From assembly GCA_050309705.1 (NCBI GenBank), contig JBNRMR010000142.1, forward strand, positions 1 through 13,114: a DNA stretch of 13,114 nt, given 5' to 3'. Below are positions 1 through 8,400 of the stretch, piece after piece (positions within the stretch are counted from its first letter, which is position 1; each line of letters starts with the position of its first letter). The notes below the pieces were generated by a model. The model was not told the DNA's origin. It worked only from the letters and a program-made list of their open reading frames with translations, and ran no database searches. This DNA is from JBNRMR01 sp050309705. Its GTDB lineage: Bacteria > Bacillota > Clostridia > Christensenellales > UBA1750. Made by a program: the position numbers and the translations under genes.

Positions 1-242
1 ATCTTTGGACGCAGGCCTACAGCGACTGCGGCCTTGACCCGGGAGAGTTCGCCCAAAGGGAGATCGATCCCTCCGCTCCCCTGCCCTGGGATCACATATC
101 CTTCGGCGTAACAAAGGAGTTTTTAAACTCCGAGAGGGAAAAAGCCCTTGAGGGCAAGACCACAGACGATTGCCGCGGCGGTTGCCTTGCCTGCGGCCTT
201 CAGGATCTTTGCGAGGGAGAGTGTCCGACATGCGCGCTTTAG
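1..242 (+). CDS. Radical SAM protein, B12-binding type (TIGR03960-like), C-terminal fragment
   Basis: The reading frame starts at base 3 and runs to TAG at 240-242, giving the last 79 residues of a protein that begins outside the window. The visible tail has the PWDHISFGVTKEFL segment followed by a cysteine-rich end (DCRGGCLACG, then three more Cys within the last 14 residues). This matches the C-terminus of the TIGR03960 family of radical SAM proteins, which are almost always encoded directly before a DUF2344 gene, as here. The radical SAM core and any cobalamin-binding domain lie upstream and cannot be seen. The C-terminal cysteines could bind a metal or an additional cluster, but that is inference. 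The stop overlaps the next gene by 13 nt, so the two are probably translationally coupled. The substrate of the family is not established. Confidence 0.8.
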   Translation, partial: LWTQAYSDCGLDPGEFAQREIDPSAPLPWDHISFGVTKEFLNSEREKALEGKTTDDCRGGCLACGLQDLCEGECPTCAL

Positions 243-895
243 TAAGGATTGAAAAAACAGGCGCAGCCCGGTATATATCCCACTTGGACCTGCAAAGGAG
301 CTTCCACAGGGCCATCCGCCGGGCGGGGCTGCCCATCGCATATTCACAGGGCTTCAGCCCACGGATGCTGGTGTCATATGCCACCGCGCTGAGCCTGGGC
401 CTTGAAAGCCGCTGCGAGATAATGGAATTGAGGTTGACAAGAGAGCTTTCTCCCATATTGATAATGGAGAACCTTAACTTGGCGCTGCCGGAAGGCATAA
501 AAGTGTTGGGATGCCGCAAGGCGGGGGAAAAGTCTCAGTCGCTCTCATCGCTTATAATGCGGGCGGGCTATGATGCAGCCGTTTCCTCTGACTGCTCCGA
601 TTTAGTCAAAGCTTTCCTGAGCCTTGAAAGCTGTTTTGTGGAAAAGCGCAGCAAAAAGGGAGTGCAGAAGGTGGATATCCGCCCCATGGTCTTTGATCTG
701 ATCTTCGAAAAAGACGGCGGTGAAGGCGGCGTCATAAAAATGCTGTTGGAGCACACGCCCACGTCCTCGTTGAACCCGCAGCTTTTGCTGGAGGCCATGG
801 AAGCCCCTCCGCCGTGGCGCATAACAAGAACGGGGCTGTATACTTTGGTCGGCAGACAAACTGTGGACATCTGGAAAGGTGAAGGCATCATATGA
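230..895 (+). CDS. DUF2344 / TIGR03936 family protein, radical SAM-associated
   Basis: A 221-residue protein of the family known as TIGR03936 or DUF2344. The N-terminal signature is clear: RIEKTGAARYISHLDLQRSF at about residues 6-25, followed by AIRRAGLPIAYSQGFSPRM at about 28-46. The function of the family is unknown; its members are found beside, or fused to, TIGR03960 radical SAM proteins and next to rng, which is the arrangement seen here. I chose the ATG at 230 because the conserved N-terminus begins there and a GAGGGAGA Shine-Dalgarno lies about 10 nt upstream. An ATG at 170 is in frame but adds 20 residues that do not belong to the family. The stop overlaps the start of the RNase gene as ATGA (892-895), which indicates translational coupling in one operon. 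The middle of the protein (roughly 100-180) is less conserved in appearance. Confidence 0.85.
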   Translation: MRALVRIEKTGAARYISHLDLQRSFHRAIRRAGLPIAYSQGFSPRMLVSYATALSLGLESRCEIMELRLTRELSPILIMENLNLALPEGIKVLGCRKAGEKSQSLSSLIMRAGYDAAVSSDCSDLVKAFLSLESCFVEKRSKKGVQKVDIRPMVFDLIFEKDGGEGGVIKMLLEHTPTSSLNPQLLLEAMEAPPPWRITRTGLYTLVGRQTVDIWKGEGII

Positions 896-2397
896 AGCGC
901 GAAATTATAATTGATGTTAGCGGCACCCTGACAAGGGTCGCCCTTTGGGAGGATGGCGATATCCAGGAGCTGTATGTCGAGGGTGAGAACGACAGCCAGC
1001 TTGTGGGCAGCGTTTTCAAGGGCAAGGTGCAAAACATTTTGCCGGGAATGCAGGCAGCCTTTATCGACATCGGCCTTAGCAAGAACGCCTTCCTCTACGC
1101 AGGTGACCTCCTGGCCGACAAGGATGACTTTTTGGGCGTTGACGAAAAAAACGTGGAGAGAACGATGCGCGATCAGCCCTCCATCCGCAAGCTATTGCGA
1201 GTGGGGCAGGAGCTTTTGGTACAGGTCATAAAGGAACCGGGGGGAACAAAGGGCCCCAGGGTCACCACCCATCTGACCATCCCGGGAAGATCCTGCGTTC
1301 TGGTGCCCAGCCTTGACTATGTGGGCGTTTCAAGGCGCATAGAAAGCGAAAGTGAGCGCAATTTCCTGAAGGAAGAAATCGAAAAGAGCAAGCCTGAAGG
1401 CATGGGCGTAATCGTTCGCACAGCTGCCCGGGGCATGGACCAGTCCGACTTCAAGCAGGAGCTGGATGCCCTTGTCTCCCTTTATGACAGCATCTTGGAA
1501 AGAGCCAGGTCGGTCAAAGCCCCTGCCAAGGTCTACAGCGACAAGTCCCTGGCTTACAGAGTAGTAAGAGACATGCTCACCGGAGATATCTCGCGACTGG
1601 TCATAAACGACCGCTCCACCTACGAAAGCGCGAAAGGGATTGCGGCGGCGTTCTCGCCGGAGCTGGCCTTCAAAGTGGAGCACTACAGCGGTGAGATGCC
1701 CATATTCGATGCCTTTGACATTGAAAAGAAAGTCAAGAGCGCCATTGAGCGCAAGGTCTGGCTGAAAAACGGCGGTTATCTGGTGATCGACCAGACGGAG
1801 GCGCTGACGGTAATCGACGTGAACACCGGCCGCTTTGTGGGAAGCACCAACCTTCAGGACACCGTTTACACAATGAACATGGACGCCGCAAAGGAGATCG
1901 CCCGCCAGATTCGCCTGAGGGATATTTCCGGAATAATCATAATTGACTTTATCGACATGCTCCAGGAGAGCGACAAAAAATCCGTGGTGGAAGAGCTGCG
2001 AAAGGCTTTTGCAAGCGACCGCACCAAGACGAACATCGTGGGGCTCACAGGGCTGGGCCTTGTGGAGATGACCCGCAAAAAATTGCGCCAGAGTCTTTCA
2101 GGCGTAACGCAGCGCGTCTGCCCGCTTTGCCACGGCGAAGGCCGGATACTCAAGTCTGAGCAGGTGGTGAACTCCGCCCTGCGCGATGTGCAGCGAATGC
2201 GCGCCAGCGGCTACATCTGCGACCTTATAATCGAGGTGAACGAGCACGACCTGCCCACCTGCAGGGCCATCTCCGGCTCGCCCGGCGTATTTTGCCGCGC
2301 CAGCGACAGTGTGGTGGCCGAGCAATACCGGGTGTTATCCGTCCACGACCCGGACCAGACCAAGGACGCCTTCCCCATGTTCCAGCAAGAGCGATGA
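892..2397 (+). CDS. rng: Ribonuclease E/G family endoribonuclease (RNase G-like)
   Basis: A cytoplasmic endoribonuclease of 501 residues, close to the usual length of RNase G (about 490) and lacking the long C-terminal degradosome scaffold of RNase E. The family cuts single-stranded AU-rich RNA with a preference for 5'-monophosphate ends and takes part in rRNA processing and mRNA decay. An S1-like RNA-binding region is at about 36-125 (GSVFKGKVQNILPGMQAAFIDIG). The catalytic DNase I-like region contains VIDVNTGRF (307-315, Asp309) and IIIDFIDM (349-356, Asp352), the two magnesium-binding aspartates of the family. VEMTRKK is at 391-397 and the zinc-link CPLC is at 410-413, which in this family joins subunits into dimers. 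The start codon overlaps the preceding stop (ATGA). A strong terminator follows at 2416-2455. In many relatives this gene is followed by ribosomal protein genes rplU/rpmA; they are absent here. Confidence 0.93.
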   Translation: MKREIIIDVSGTLTRVALWEDGDIQELYVEGENDSQLVGSVFKGKVQNILPGMQAAFIDIGLSKNAFLYAGDLLADKDDFLGVDEKNVERTMRDQPSIRKLLRVGQELLVQVIKEPGGTKGPRVTTHLTIPGRSCVLVPSLDYVGVSRRIESESERNFLKEEIEKSKPEGMGVIVRTAARGMDQSDFKQELDALVSLYDSILERARSVKAPAKVYSDKSLAYRVVRDMLTGDISRLVINDRSTYESAKGIAAAFSPELAFKVEHYSGEMPIFDAFDIEKKVKSAIERKVWLKNGGYLVIDQTEALTVIDVNTGRFVGSTNLQDTVYTMNMDAAKEIARQIRLRDISGIIIIDFIDMLQESDKKSVVEELRKAFASDRTKTNIVGLTGLGLVEMTRKKLRQSLSGVTQRVCPLCHGEGRILKSEQVVNSALRDVQRMRASGYICDLIIEVNEHDLPTCRAISGSPGVFCRASDSVVAEQYRVLSVHDPDQTKDAFPMFQQER

Positions 2398-2415
2398 ACA
2401 AGGGCACTGCAATAC

Positions 2416-2455
2416 AAAAAGAACGGTAGGACTGCCCCACCGTTCTTTTTTCTTC
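2416..2455 (+). terminator. Rho-independent terminator of the rng operon, probably bidirectional
   Basis: A perfect 12-bp stem pairs 2416-2427 with 2439-2450 around an 11-nt loop. The right arm runs into TTTTTTCTTCTT on the plus strand. Because the left arm begins with AAAAA, the complementary transcript also ends in a U-run, so the same hairpin can end the DUF6886-like gene that converges from the right (stop at 2471). Confidence 0.9.
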
Positions 2456-2470
2456 TTATCGCATTCGGTG

Positions 2471-2989
2471 CTATGTTCGCGGCGCGGCGTTTCGCATTCT
2501 GCACAAGGACCAGTTCAGCGTGGACTTTTTCACCGCGTCCCCCAAAGCCCATAGATTGCTTAAAAGCCTAACTTCTACATTTCTTTTGAACAGCTCCGCA
2601 TGCAAATCGTCTATCTTAATGACCGAAATAGGTTTTTCTGTCTGTTCGCTCACATAATATCCGGCGGGTTTGTCTTGCAGATAAAAATTCACCGCGTCAA
2701 ACTCATATAAAAACAGGCTGGTTTTAAGCATCCTTTCATGCCAGCCATGCTCAACCGCCACGCAATGGCGGGAAGACGACGAAAAAAAGCGCGCTATATC
2801 TTGTTGCGTTGTTTCGCTTGAGGCATGGTAAGCCACGCGGGGGCAGTCCCTGGGCGTCAGGAAATTCGGCAGGCATTGTTCGCTTATGGCCCATACCAAT
2901 CCTCTGGACTTGTCCAAGTCATCACGAACGGGCAGGCGGAGCCTAAATGCAACGATATCCGCCTCTTCGCTGACATGAAATAGTCTCAT
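2471..2989 (-). CDS. DUF6886-like small cytoplasmic protein of unknown function
   Basis: A 172-residue protein with no signal peptide or membrane segment. The N-terminus MRLFHVSEEADIVAFRLR resembles the MRL(F/Y)HVSEE start of the uncharacterised DUF6886 family, which in Bacillota is annotated only as hypothetical. Other visible features are the segments RGLVWAISEQCLPNFLTPRDCPRV (split here by family-like Trp, Pro and Cys residues at about 29-52) and EFDAVNFYLQDKPAGYYVSE near 115-134. I chose the ATG at 2989 because the family-like sequence starts there and a purine-rich AGGGGGAAA site precedes it by 5-6 nt; an in-frame ATG at 3037 would overlap the upstream lipoprotein gene. The gap to that gene is 28 nt, so the two are probably co-transcribed from the promoter at 3704-3732. 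Transcription can end at the shared hairpin at 2416-2450. No biochemical role can be assigned. Confidence 0.7.
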   Translation of the reverse strand: MRLFHVSEEADIVAFRLRLPVRDDLDKSRGLVWAISEQCLPNFLTPRDCPRVAYHASSETTQQDIARFFSSSSRHCVAVEHGWHERMLKTSLFLYEFDAVNFYLQDKPAGYYVSEQTEKPISVIKIDDLHAELFKRNVEVRLLSNLWALGDAVKKSTLNWSLCRMRNAAPRT

Positions 2990-3017
2990 GGCTTTCCCCC
3001 TGTGCGTTTCTCTGTGC

Positions 3018-3680
3018 CTAATCAGAGGGTGCGTCACTGTCCGGCACGGGCGACGGCGAAGGCGAAGGCGACGGTTCAGGCCTTATTTTAAGGAATATAT
3101 CGCCGTAGGAGTTGACGCTTGCGTCCACTTTCTCAATGAACTCAAAAAAATCCACGGGGGCGTAGAGGATACTCCCCCTGATCTGTACGCGCAGCGCGCC
3201 TTCAAAAACTTTTTCCTCATCGGCCATCACCAGCTCATATTCAAAGTCTGAACCCGGTGTGATTTTCGCCAACTCACTTCCGTCCTTAGATAGCTCAATC
3301 GAATTATCGGAGGCTCTCAAGCTATAGGAGATCCCAAGGGCCTGCAGCGTTTCCTGCATGGGCAGCATGGTTTCACCTGTGAGCGCGTCAACAAATGCGG
3401 GTCTTGACATATATGCCCCCAGAACGTAGAGGTTTGACTCCTTGTCTGGGCTTGAGGTTGGCACAGGCTCTTTCGGGCTGGCATTTGGCGAAGCAAATGG
3501 CCCTGCGGAAGCCGCCGGGGAAGCCTCGGGAATCAGCGGCGCGGTGTCCTTTGTGGGCGAGGGGCTTGTGAGTGTTTGGGCAGACGGGGCGCAGGCCGCC
3601 ATCAACATGAGCGCCAAAGAGATGGCCAAAAGCGCCATTCTTTTCACTGCCGTTTTCTTTTTCCACAAAACCATAAGCAT
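3018..3680 (-). CDS. Secreted lipoprotein with a stalk-like (copper amine oxidase N-terminal-like) domain
   Basis: A 220-residue probable lipoprotein. It has a basic N-terminus (WKKKTAVKR), a hydrophobic stretch and a lipobox-like LMAAC with the lipidated Cys at about residue 30. A Ser/Pro/Ala-rich linker covers about 31-80. The folded part, about 82-200, contains GETMLPMQETLQALGISYSL and ILYAPVDFFEFI, a pattern like the stalk domains (copper amine oxidase N-terminal-like) common on clostridial surface proteins. The C-terminus is an unusual PSPSPSPSP tail. I prefer the ATG at 3680 because the AAAAGG site at 3690-3695 is 9 nt from it; the ATG at 3686 would be only 3 nt away. A good promoter lies immediately upstream. 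The downstream DUF6886-like gene starts 28 nt after the stop. Ligand and role are unknown; the stalk-domain assignment is moderate. Confidence 0.72.
   Translation of the reverse strand: MLMVLWKKKTAVKRMALLAISLALMLMAACAPSAQTLTSPSPTKDTAPLIPEASPAASAGPFASPNASPKEPVPTSSPDKESNLYVLGAYMSRPAFVDALTGETMLPMQETLQALGISYSLRASDNSIELSKDGSELAKITPGSDFEYELVMADEEKVFEGALRVQIRGSILYAPVDFFEFIEKVDASVNSYGDIFLKIRPEPSPSPSPSPVPDSDAPSD
3049..3072. repeat. Four tandem hexamers GGCGA(C/A) encoding the Ser-Pro tail
   Basis: Four uninterrupted 6-base units on the plus strand read GGCGAC, GGCGAA, GGCGAA, GGCGAC. On the minus strand they encode the repeating Ser-Pro dipeptides at the C-terminus of the lipoprotein. The unit length is a multiple of three, so slippage would change tail length without changing frame. 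Confidence 0.8.
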
Positions 3681-3703
3681 CACCATATACCTTTTATTTC
3701 TTT

Positions 3704-3732
3704 AGTATATCATGGAGGATTATTCCTGTCCA
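3704..3732 (-). promoter_or_regulatory. Sigma-A-type promoter for the lipoprotein gene
   Basis: On the minus strand TGGACA (3732-3727) and TATACT (3709-3704) are separated by exactly 17 bases. Each differs from the consensus hexamers TTGACA and TATAAT by one base. It lies in the gap after the amidotransferase-like gene and just before the lipoprotein ribosome-binding site. The predicted start near 3697 would leave a very short leader, which also favours the ATG at 3680 over the one at 3686. Confidence 0.65.
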
Positions 3733-3757
3733 TCCACTTCATTAAACGACGGCAAAA

Positions 3758-4441
3758 TCACCTTTGTTCCTCTTTTTCGCCCCGGCAGCAGGCAGAAAAC
3801 CAATCCATCAGCGGCATCATGCCTTCGTCAAGCATCCTCTCGGGATGAAACTGCACACCCAATATATTGCTCCGTGCGCTCACCGCCTCGACTATGCCGT
3901 CAGGGGCCACCGCTTCCAAGCTAAGCTGATCCCCCAGCCTGCCCAAGGCCTGGTGATGGGTGGAGTTCACCATAAGCGCTTTGCCGCCTGAGAAAATCCC
4001 CCGCATAAGGCCGCCCTTTTCCAAGAATATCTGGTGGCGCATGTCCCTGTCGGAATGTTCAAGGCTGCCGTCCAAATCGCCGATGTGCTGTATCAATGTC
4101 CCGCCAAGAGCCACATTCAAAAGCTGTATCCCCCTGCAAACTGCCAGTATTGGCCTTCCCTTTGCGATAAAGCTTTCCGCCAGGCGCAGCTCTGTCAAAT
4201 CCCGCTCTATCGGCACCAACTCCGCCAGGGGATGATTATCTTCCCCGAAGAAGACAGCGTCCATATCGCCGCCGCCGGCCAACAGCAAACCATCGAAGTC
4301 CGCAGCGGCCCGCCTTGCCCTGGCGCTGTCCATGGCCCCGCAGAAAAACGCGCTCCCGCCCACTCTTTCCACAGCCTTTGAGTAGTTAGCCCCGGGGGCA
4401 GTCAAATCGCCATATATGATGGAGGCAATCAAAATACGCAT
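3758..4441 (-). CDS. Class-I glutamine amidotransferase-like hydrolase (gamma-glutamyl-GABA hydrolase / peptidase C26 family)
   Basis: A 227-residue cytoplasmic hydrolase of the PuuD-like family, which splits gamma-glutamyl amides. The triad is intact: the nucleophile Cys102 in ILAVCRGIQLLNV, then His199 and Glu201 in GVQFHPE. The oxyanion-side GLLLAGGGDMD is at about 51-61 and NSTHHQ at 159-164, both typical of the family. No synthetase domain is attached, so it is a stand-alone hydrolase. Substrate could be gamma-glutamyl-GABA or another gamma-glutamyl compound; no puu or GABA pathway gene is nearby to decide. The ATG at 4441 has AAGGTGATG 4-5 nt upstream. I see no clear promoter between the hairpin at 4474-4496 and this start, so it may depend on read-through from the isomerase gene or on a promoter I did not recognise. 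The lipoprotein promoter begins 26 nt after its stop. Confidence 0.87.
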   Translation of the reverse strand: MRILIASIIYGDLTAPGANYSKAVERVGGSAFFCGAMDSARARRAAADFDGLLLAGGGDMDAVFFGEDNHPLAELVPIERDLTELRLAESFIAKGRPILAVCRGIQLLNVALGGTLIQHIGDLDGSLEHSDRDMRHQIFLEKGGLMRGIFSGGKALMVNSTHHQALGRLGDQLSLEAVAPDGIVEAVSARSNILGVQFHPERMLDEGMMPLMDWFSACCRGEKEEQR

Positions 4442-4473
4442 TGCATCACCTTACTAAAAATTCAGAAAATGAA

Positions 4474-4496
4474 GGGCGAAAGCCATGCCTTCGCCC
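4474..4496 (-). terminator. Hairpin after the isomerase gene, probable terminator or attenuator
   Basis: GGGCGAA (4474-4480) pairs perfectly with TTCGCCC (4490-4496), with two further GC pairs inside after one mismatch. On the minus-strand transcript the stem is followed by UUCAUUUUCUG and then AAUUUUU, a U-rich but interrupted tail. It lies 68 nt after the isomerase stop and about 30 nt before the amidotransferase-like start, so it may end the upstream transcript or modulate read-through. The remaining part of this gap (4497-4563) is a purine-rich tract on the minus strand with no gene. Confidence 0.5.
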
Positions 4497-4563
4497 AGTT
4501 AAGTCTATTCACTCTTTTTCTCTATTATTCTTTCTTTTTCTCTTTTCAGGAAAAATGTTCGGC

Positions 4564-5337
4564 TTAGACCGATACTCCGATGGACTTAAGATAGCCAAGG
4601 CTATCCTTCAAGCAGTCGAAGGGGTCCTTTCTGCATATATCCTGTTCAACAAAGCCGTACTTTACGCCTGTTTCATTCAGCGCCTTCACTATACCCGGCC
4701 AGTTCATGTTGCCTCCGCCTATCGGCGCCATAATAGCCTTTTTTTCGTCCACACTTAAGTCAATGTCCATGTCCTTAAAGTGCATTATGTCCATGCGGCC
4801 AGCCACTTTTCTGGTCCACTCGATGGGATCCGCACCGGCGTTTTGCACCCAGTACATGTCCAGCTCGAACTGGAATGTGTCGGGGGTGTTGTCAAAGAGA
4901 ATGTCCATGCCCCGCTTTTCGCCGTACTTGGCAAACTCAAAGCTGTGGTTGTGATAGACAAACTTTTTGCCGGCCTTCGCCAGCTTTTCGGAAACCTTTC
5001 CCGCATCCTCGGCAAAGCGGTATATTCCCTCCTCGCTGCGGTAGCTCATCGGCATGGAGCCCACACCCACATATTCACAGTTCCATGCGTCATGCTTCCT
5101 GACGACGGCGTCAAAGTCAGTTAGTAGATCGTCAAAGCTGATATGGGTGACCGTACAAGAAAGCCCTGTCTCCTTCAGCACCTTCGCGATATGTTCCACC
5201 GGTACATCCTTTCCTGCACCGGAAACCTGCACCAGCTTGTAGCCCATGTCCTTGATCTTGCCCAGAGACTCGGCGAATCCCTCAGGCGTTTGTGTGTGTT
5301 CCCTAACGGTAAATAATTGCGCTCCTACTCTCAACAT
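4564..5337 (-). CDS. Sugar phosphate isomerase/epimerase-like TIM-barrel protein
   Basis: A 257-residue protein of the xylose isomerase-like TIM-barrel superfamily (AP_endonuc_2), which includes sugar epimerases and inositol-pathway dehydratases. Probable metal ligands and active-site residues are visible in order: YHNHSFEF at 128-135, FELD with Glu158 and Asp160, MHFKDMD with His186, and FVEQD with Glu231 near the end. The start MLRVGAQLFTVREHTQ is typical of the family and its ATG at 5337 has an AGAGG site about 9 nt upstream. An in-frame GTG at 5415 overlaps the purL stop as GTGA and would add 26 residues; I consider this less likely, but it offers a translational-coupling route. The gap to purL is 74 nt, so co-transcription with purL is plausible. 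The sugar substrate cannot be told from the sequence or from neighbours. Confidence 0.83.
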   Translation of the reverse strand: MLRVGAQLFTVREHTQTPEGFAESLGKIKDMGYKLVQVSGAGKDVPVEHIAKVLKETGLSCTVTHISFDDLLTDFDAVVRKHDAWNCEYVGVGSMPMSYRSEEGIYRFAEDAGKVSEKLAKAGKKFVYHNHSFEFAKYGEKRGMDILFDNTPDTFQFELDMYWVQNAGADPIEWTRKVAGRMDIMHFKDMDIDLSVDEKKAIMAPIGGGNMNWPGIVKALNETGVKYGFVEQDICRKDPFDCLKDSLGYLKSIGVSV

Positions 5338-5411
5338 TTCGTCAACCTCTTTTCTCTCTATTTTTCCAGCCTTCCGGCCAGCAATTTCATGTACATGGTT
5401 ATTGAATGTGA

Positions 5412-8400
5412 TCACTTAAAATAAAGAACTCCGCTCTCAAATATTCTCTGATCCTTTTCCCCGGGCGCATTTATGCCCACCCTGTCGCCGGTTCTTTCCG
5501 AATGGCCCATTTTGCCCATCACCCTGCCGTCCGGCGAGGTTATGCCCTCAATGGCGTACATGGAGCCATTGGGGTTGTGGGGCATGTAAGAGACGGCGCT
5601 TCCGTCCATGTCCACATATTGGGATGCCACCTGACCGTTTTCAAAGAGCATCTTCGCTTGCTGGTCCGTGCAGACAAATCTGCCCTCGCCATGAGATATG
5701 GGCAGAGTGTGGACATCGCCGGCGTTTACCAGCGAAAGCCAGGGGGATTTCACCGACACCATCTTAGTCCTTACCATTGTGGCCATGTGCCTGCCAATGG
5801 CATTGAAGGCCAGCGTGGGAGCATCAGCCGCTGTGTCGCGGATCTCGCCATATGGCACAAGGCCGGTCTTTATCAGCGCCTGGAAACCGTTGCATATGCC
5901 CAGCATCAGGCCGTTCCTCTTGCGCAAAAGATCCATCACCGCCTGTGCCACGGCCGGGTTTCGCAATGTGGCTGCGATGAACTTGCCCGAGCCATCGGGC
6001 TCATCGCCCAGAGAGAAGCCGCCGGGCAGCATCATTATCTGGCACTTTTCTATGCGCTTTGCCATCTCCTCAAGGCTCTGCTGGGTTTCCTGGGCGCTGC
6101 GGTTGCGGATGACGAACACATCCGCCTGGGCGCCTGCCCTTTCAAAGGCCCTGGCGCTGTCATACTCGCAGTTGGTGCCGGGGTAGACAGGTATGAACAC
6201 CTGTGGTTTAAGGCTGTTTATGGCGGGCTTTGAGACATTCCTCTGCGTGAACAAGGGCGAGTCGTATTTTTCTTTTTTAACATCGGTTGCATATGGGAAT
6301 ATGTCCGCTATCGTCCTTTCCCATGAGACAATAAGATCAATTATCGGCCATTTTTCGCCCTTTACTGAAACAAAGTCATTTTCAGTTGTGACAGCGACCA
6401 CCGGCCAGCCTTCCGGAGCCTTTTCGCACTCCGCCACAATGTCGCCGATGAGAGGCGCAAAGAGTTTTTCCTGCGTCTCAAAATCAACGCCGATTCTGTT
6501 TCCAAAGGCCATCTTGCAGACGGCGGCGGCATAGCCCCCCTCGCCCACCACATAGGCTGATTTCACATTGCCCTTTTCTATCTCCTTTTTAAGCTGCGCA
6601 AAGCCGTCCATGGCCTTTTCAAGGTTGGGCAGACCGCATCCGTCCCTTTCCACCTTTAACACGCAGATCATATTCCCCGGGGATTTAAGCTCCGCGGAAA
6701 TTATGTCCTTCGTGTCCTGGGCGGTCACGGCGAAGGATACAAGCGTGGGGGGAACGTCCAGATCTCCGAAGGAGCCGCTCATGGAGTCTTTCCCGCCTAT
6801 TGCCGGCAGCCCCATCTTCATCTGGGCGTGGAAGGCTCCCAGCAACGCCGAAAGGGGCTTGCCCCAGCGCTTGGGATCGTCTCCCAGCTTTTCGAAGAAT
6901 TCCTGAAGGGTGAGCCTTGCCTTGGAAGCGTCACCCCCTGCCGCAGCGATCTTCGCCACCGATTCCAGCACCGCGTAGCAGGCGCCATGGAAGGGCGAGA
7001 GCTTTGAAAGCTCGGGGTTAAAGCCGTGGGCCATCAGCGTGCAGGTCCTTGTTTCGCCGCTAACGGGCAGCTTCGCGCACATTGCCTGGCTTTCTGTGCC
7101 GGCATATTTGCCGCCATAGGGCATAAGCACAGTGGCCGCGCCGACAGTCGAGTCAAAGCGCTCCACCAGGCCTCTTTGAGAGCAGGTGTTAAGCTGGGCA
7201 AGGTTTTCGTCAAATGAAATTTCCTTTTCAGAGAAGAAAGCGCCGGCATCAGCCGCCACGGCGTGGGCCCTTGCCTGCTGGGCAGCGCCGTTGGTGTCCA
7301 GGAAACTCCTTTTTAGGTCCACTATCGTCTTGCCGCGCCAGCGCATCTTAAGCCTTGGCTCGCTGCTGACCACCGCCACCTTCGTCGCCTCCAAGTTCTC
7401 CTCTGCCGCAAGCTCCATGAACTTTTCAGCATCCTTTTCGGCGACAACCACAGCCATTCTCTCCTGGCTTTCGGATATGGCAAGCTCGGTGCCGTCAAGG
7501 CCGTCATATTTCTTTGGAACGCTGTCCAGGTCAATATCAAGGCCGGGGGCCAGCTCACCGATGGCCACGCACACGCCCCCTGCGCCGAAGTCATTGCATC
7601 TTTTTATCAGGGTGGAGGCCTCCCTGCGCCTGAAGAGCCTTTGCAAAGCCCGCTCCGTGGGCGGGTTGCCCTTTTGCACCTCTGCACCGCAATCTTCAAT
7701 GGAGGACATATCATGGGCCTTGCTGGAGCCGGTGGCCCCTCCGCAGCCGTCACGGCCCGTCCTTCCCCCCACCAGCAAAATCACATCGCCCGGCGAGGGC
7801 CTTTCCCGCACAACATTCGCCTTGGGCGCAGCGCCGATGACAGCGCCCAGCTCCATGTGCTTGGCCACATAGCCGGGGTGGTATATCTCCTTCACGATGC
7901 CCGTCGCCAGGCCGATCTGGTTGCCGTAGCTGGAATAGCCCGCCGCTGCGCCGGTGGAAATCTTGCGCTGGCTGAGCCTTCCGGGCAGTGTCTGATCGTG
8001 GGGAGTGCGGATGTCCGCGCAGCCGGTTATCCTCATGGCCTGGTAGACATAGCTCCTGCCGGAAAGGGGGTCTCTAATGGCCCCGCCCAAGCAGGTGGCC
8101 GCGCCGCCGAAGGGCTCGATCTCCGTGGGATGGTTGTGAGTCTCGTTCTTGAACATGACCAGCCATTCTTCGTCTTTGCCGCCCACATTGGCCGTCACTT
8201 TGATGGAGCAGGCGTTTATCTCCTCGGATTCATCCAGATCCTTCGCAAGGCCTCTTGCCTTCATTATTTTCGGGGAAATGGTGGCGATGTCCATCAGCGA
8301 AACGGGGCGGTTCTCCCTGCCGGCTTCCTTCCTTGCAGCAAGGTACTCATCGAATGCAGCCTTTATGAGGCCGGCTTCATCGCCGAACGTGACGTCTGTA

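Noticed and set aside
568..1032. Minus-strand frame of 154 codons
   Set aside because: It is antisense to the DUF2344 and rng genes, which are clearly real.
4509..4552. Pyrimidine-rich tract on the plus strand
   Set aside because: It is a compositional run after the isomerase stop, without hairpin, repeat unit or gene. It is mentioned only as part of the gap.
5338..5411. Terminator between purL and the isomerase-like gene
   Set aside because: A GCC/GGC hairpin before AAAAATA can be drawn on the minus strand, but the stem is only about 3 bp and the following run is A, not T.
5502..6233. Long open frame of 243 codons on the plus strand
   Set aside because: It is antisense to the glutaminase domain of purL, whose motifs are intact. 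Long antisense frames are expected in GC-biased genes, and the product has no recognisable features.
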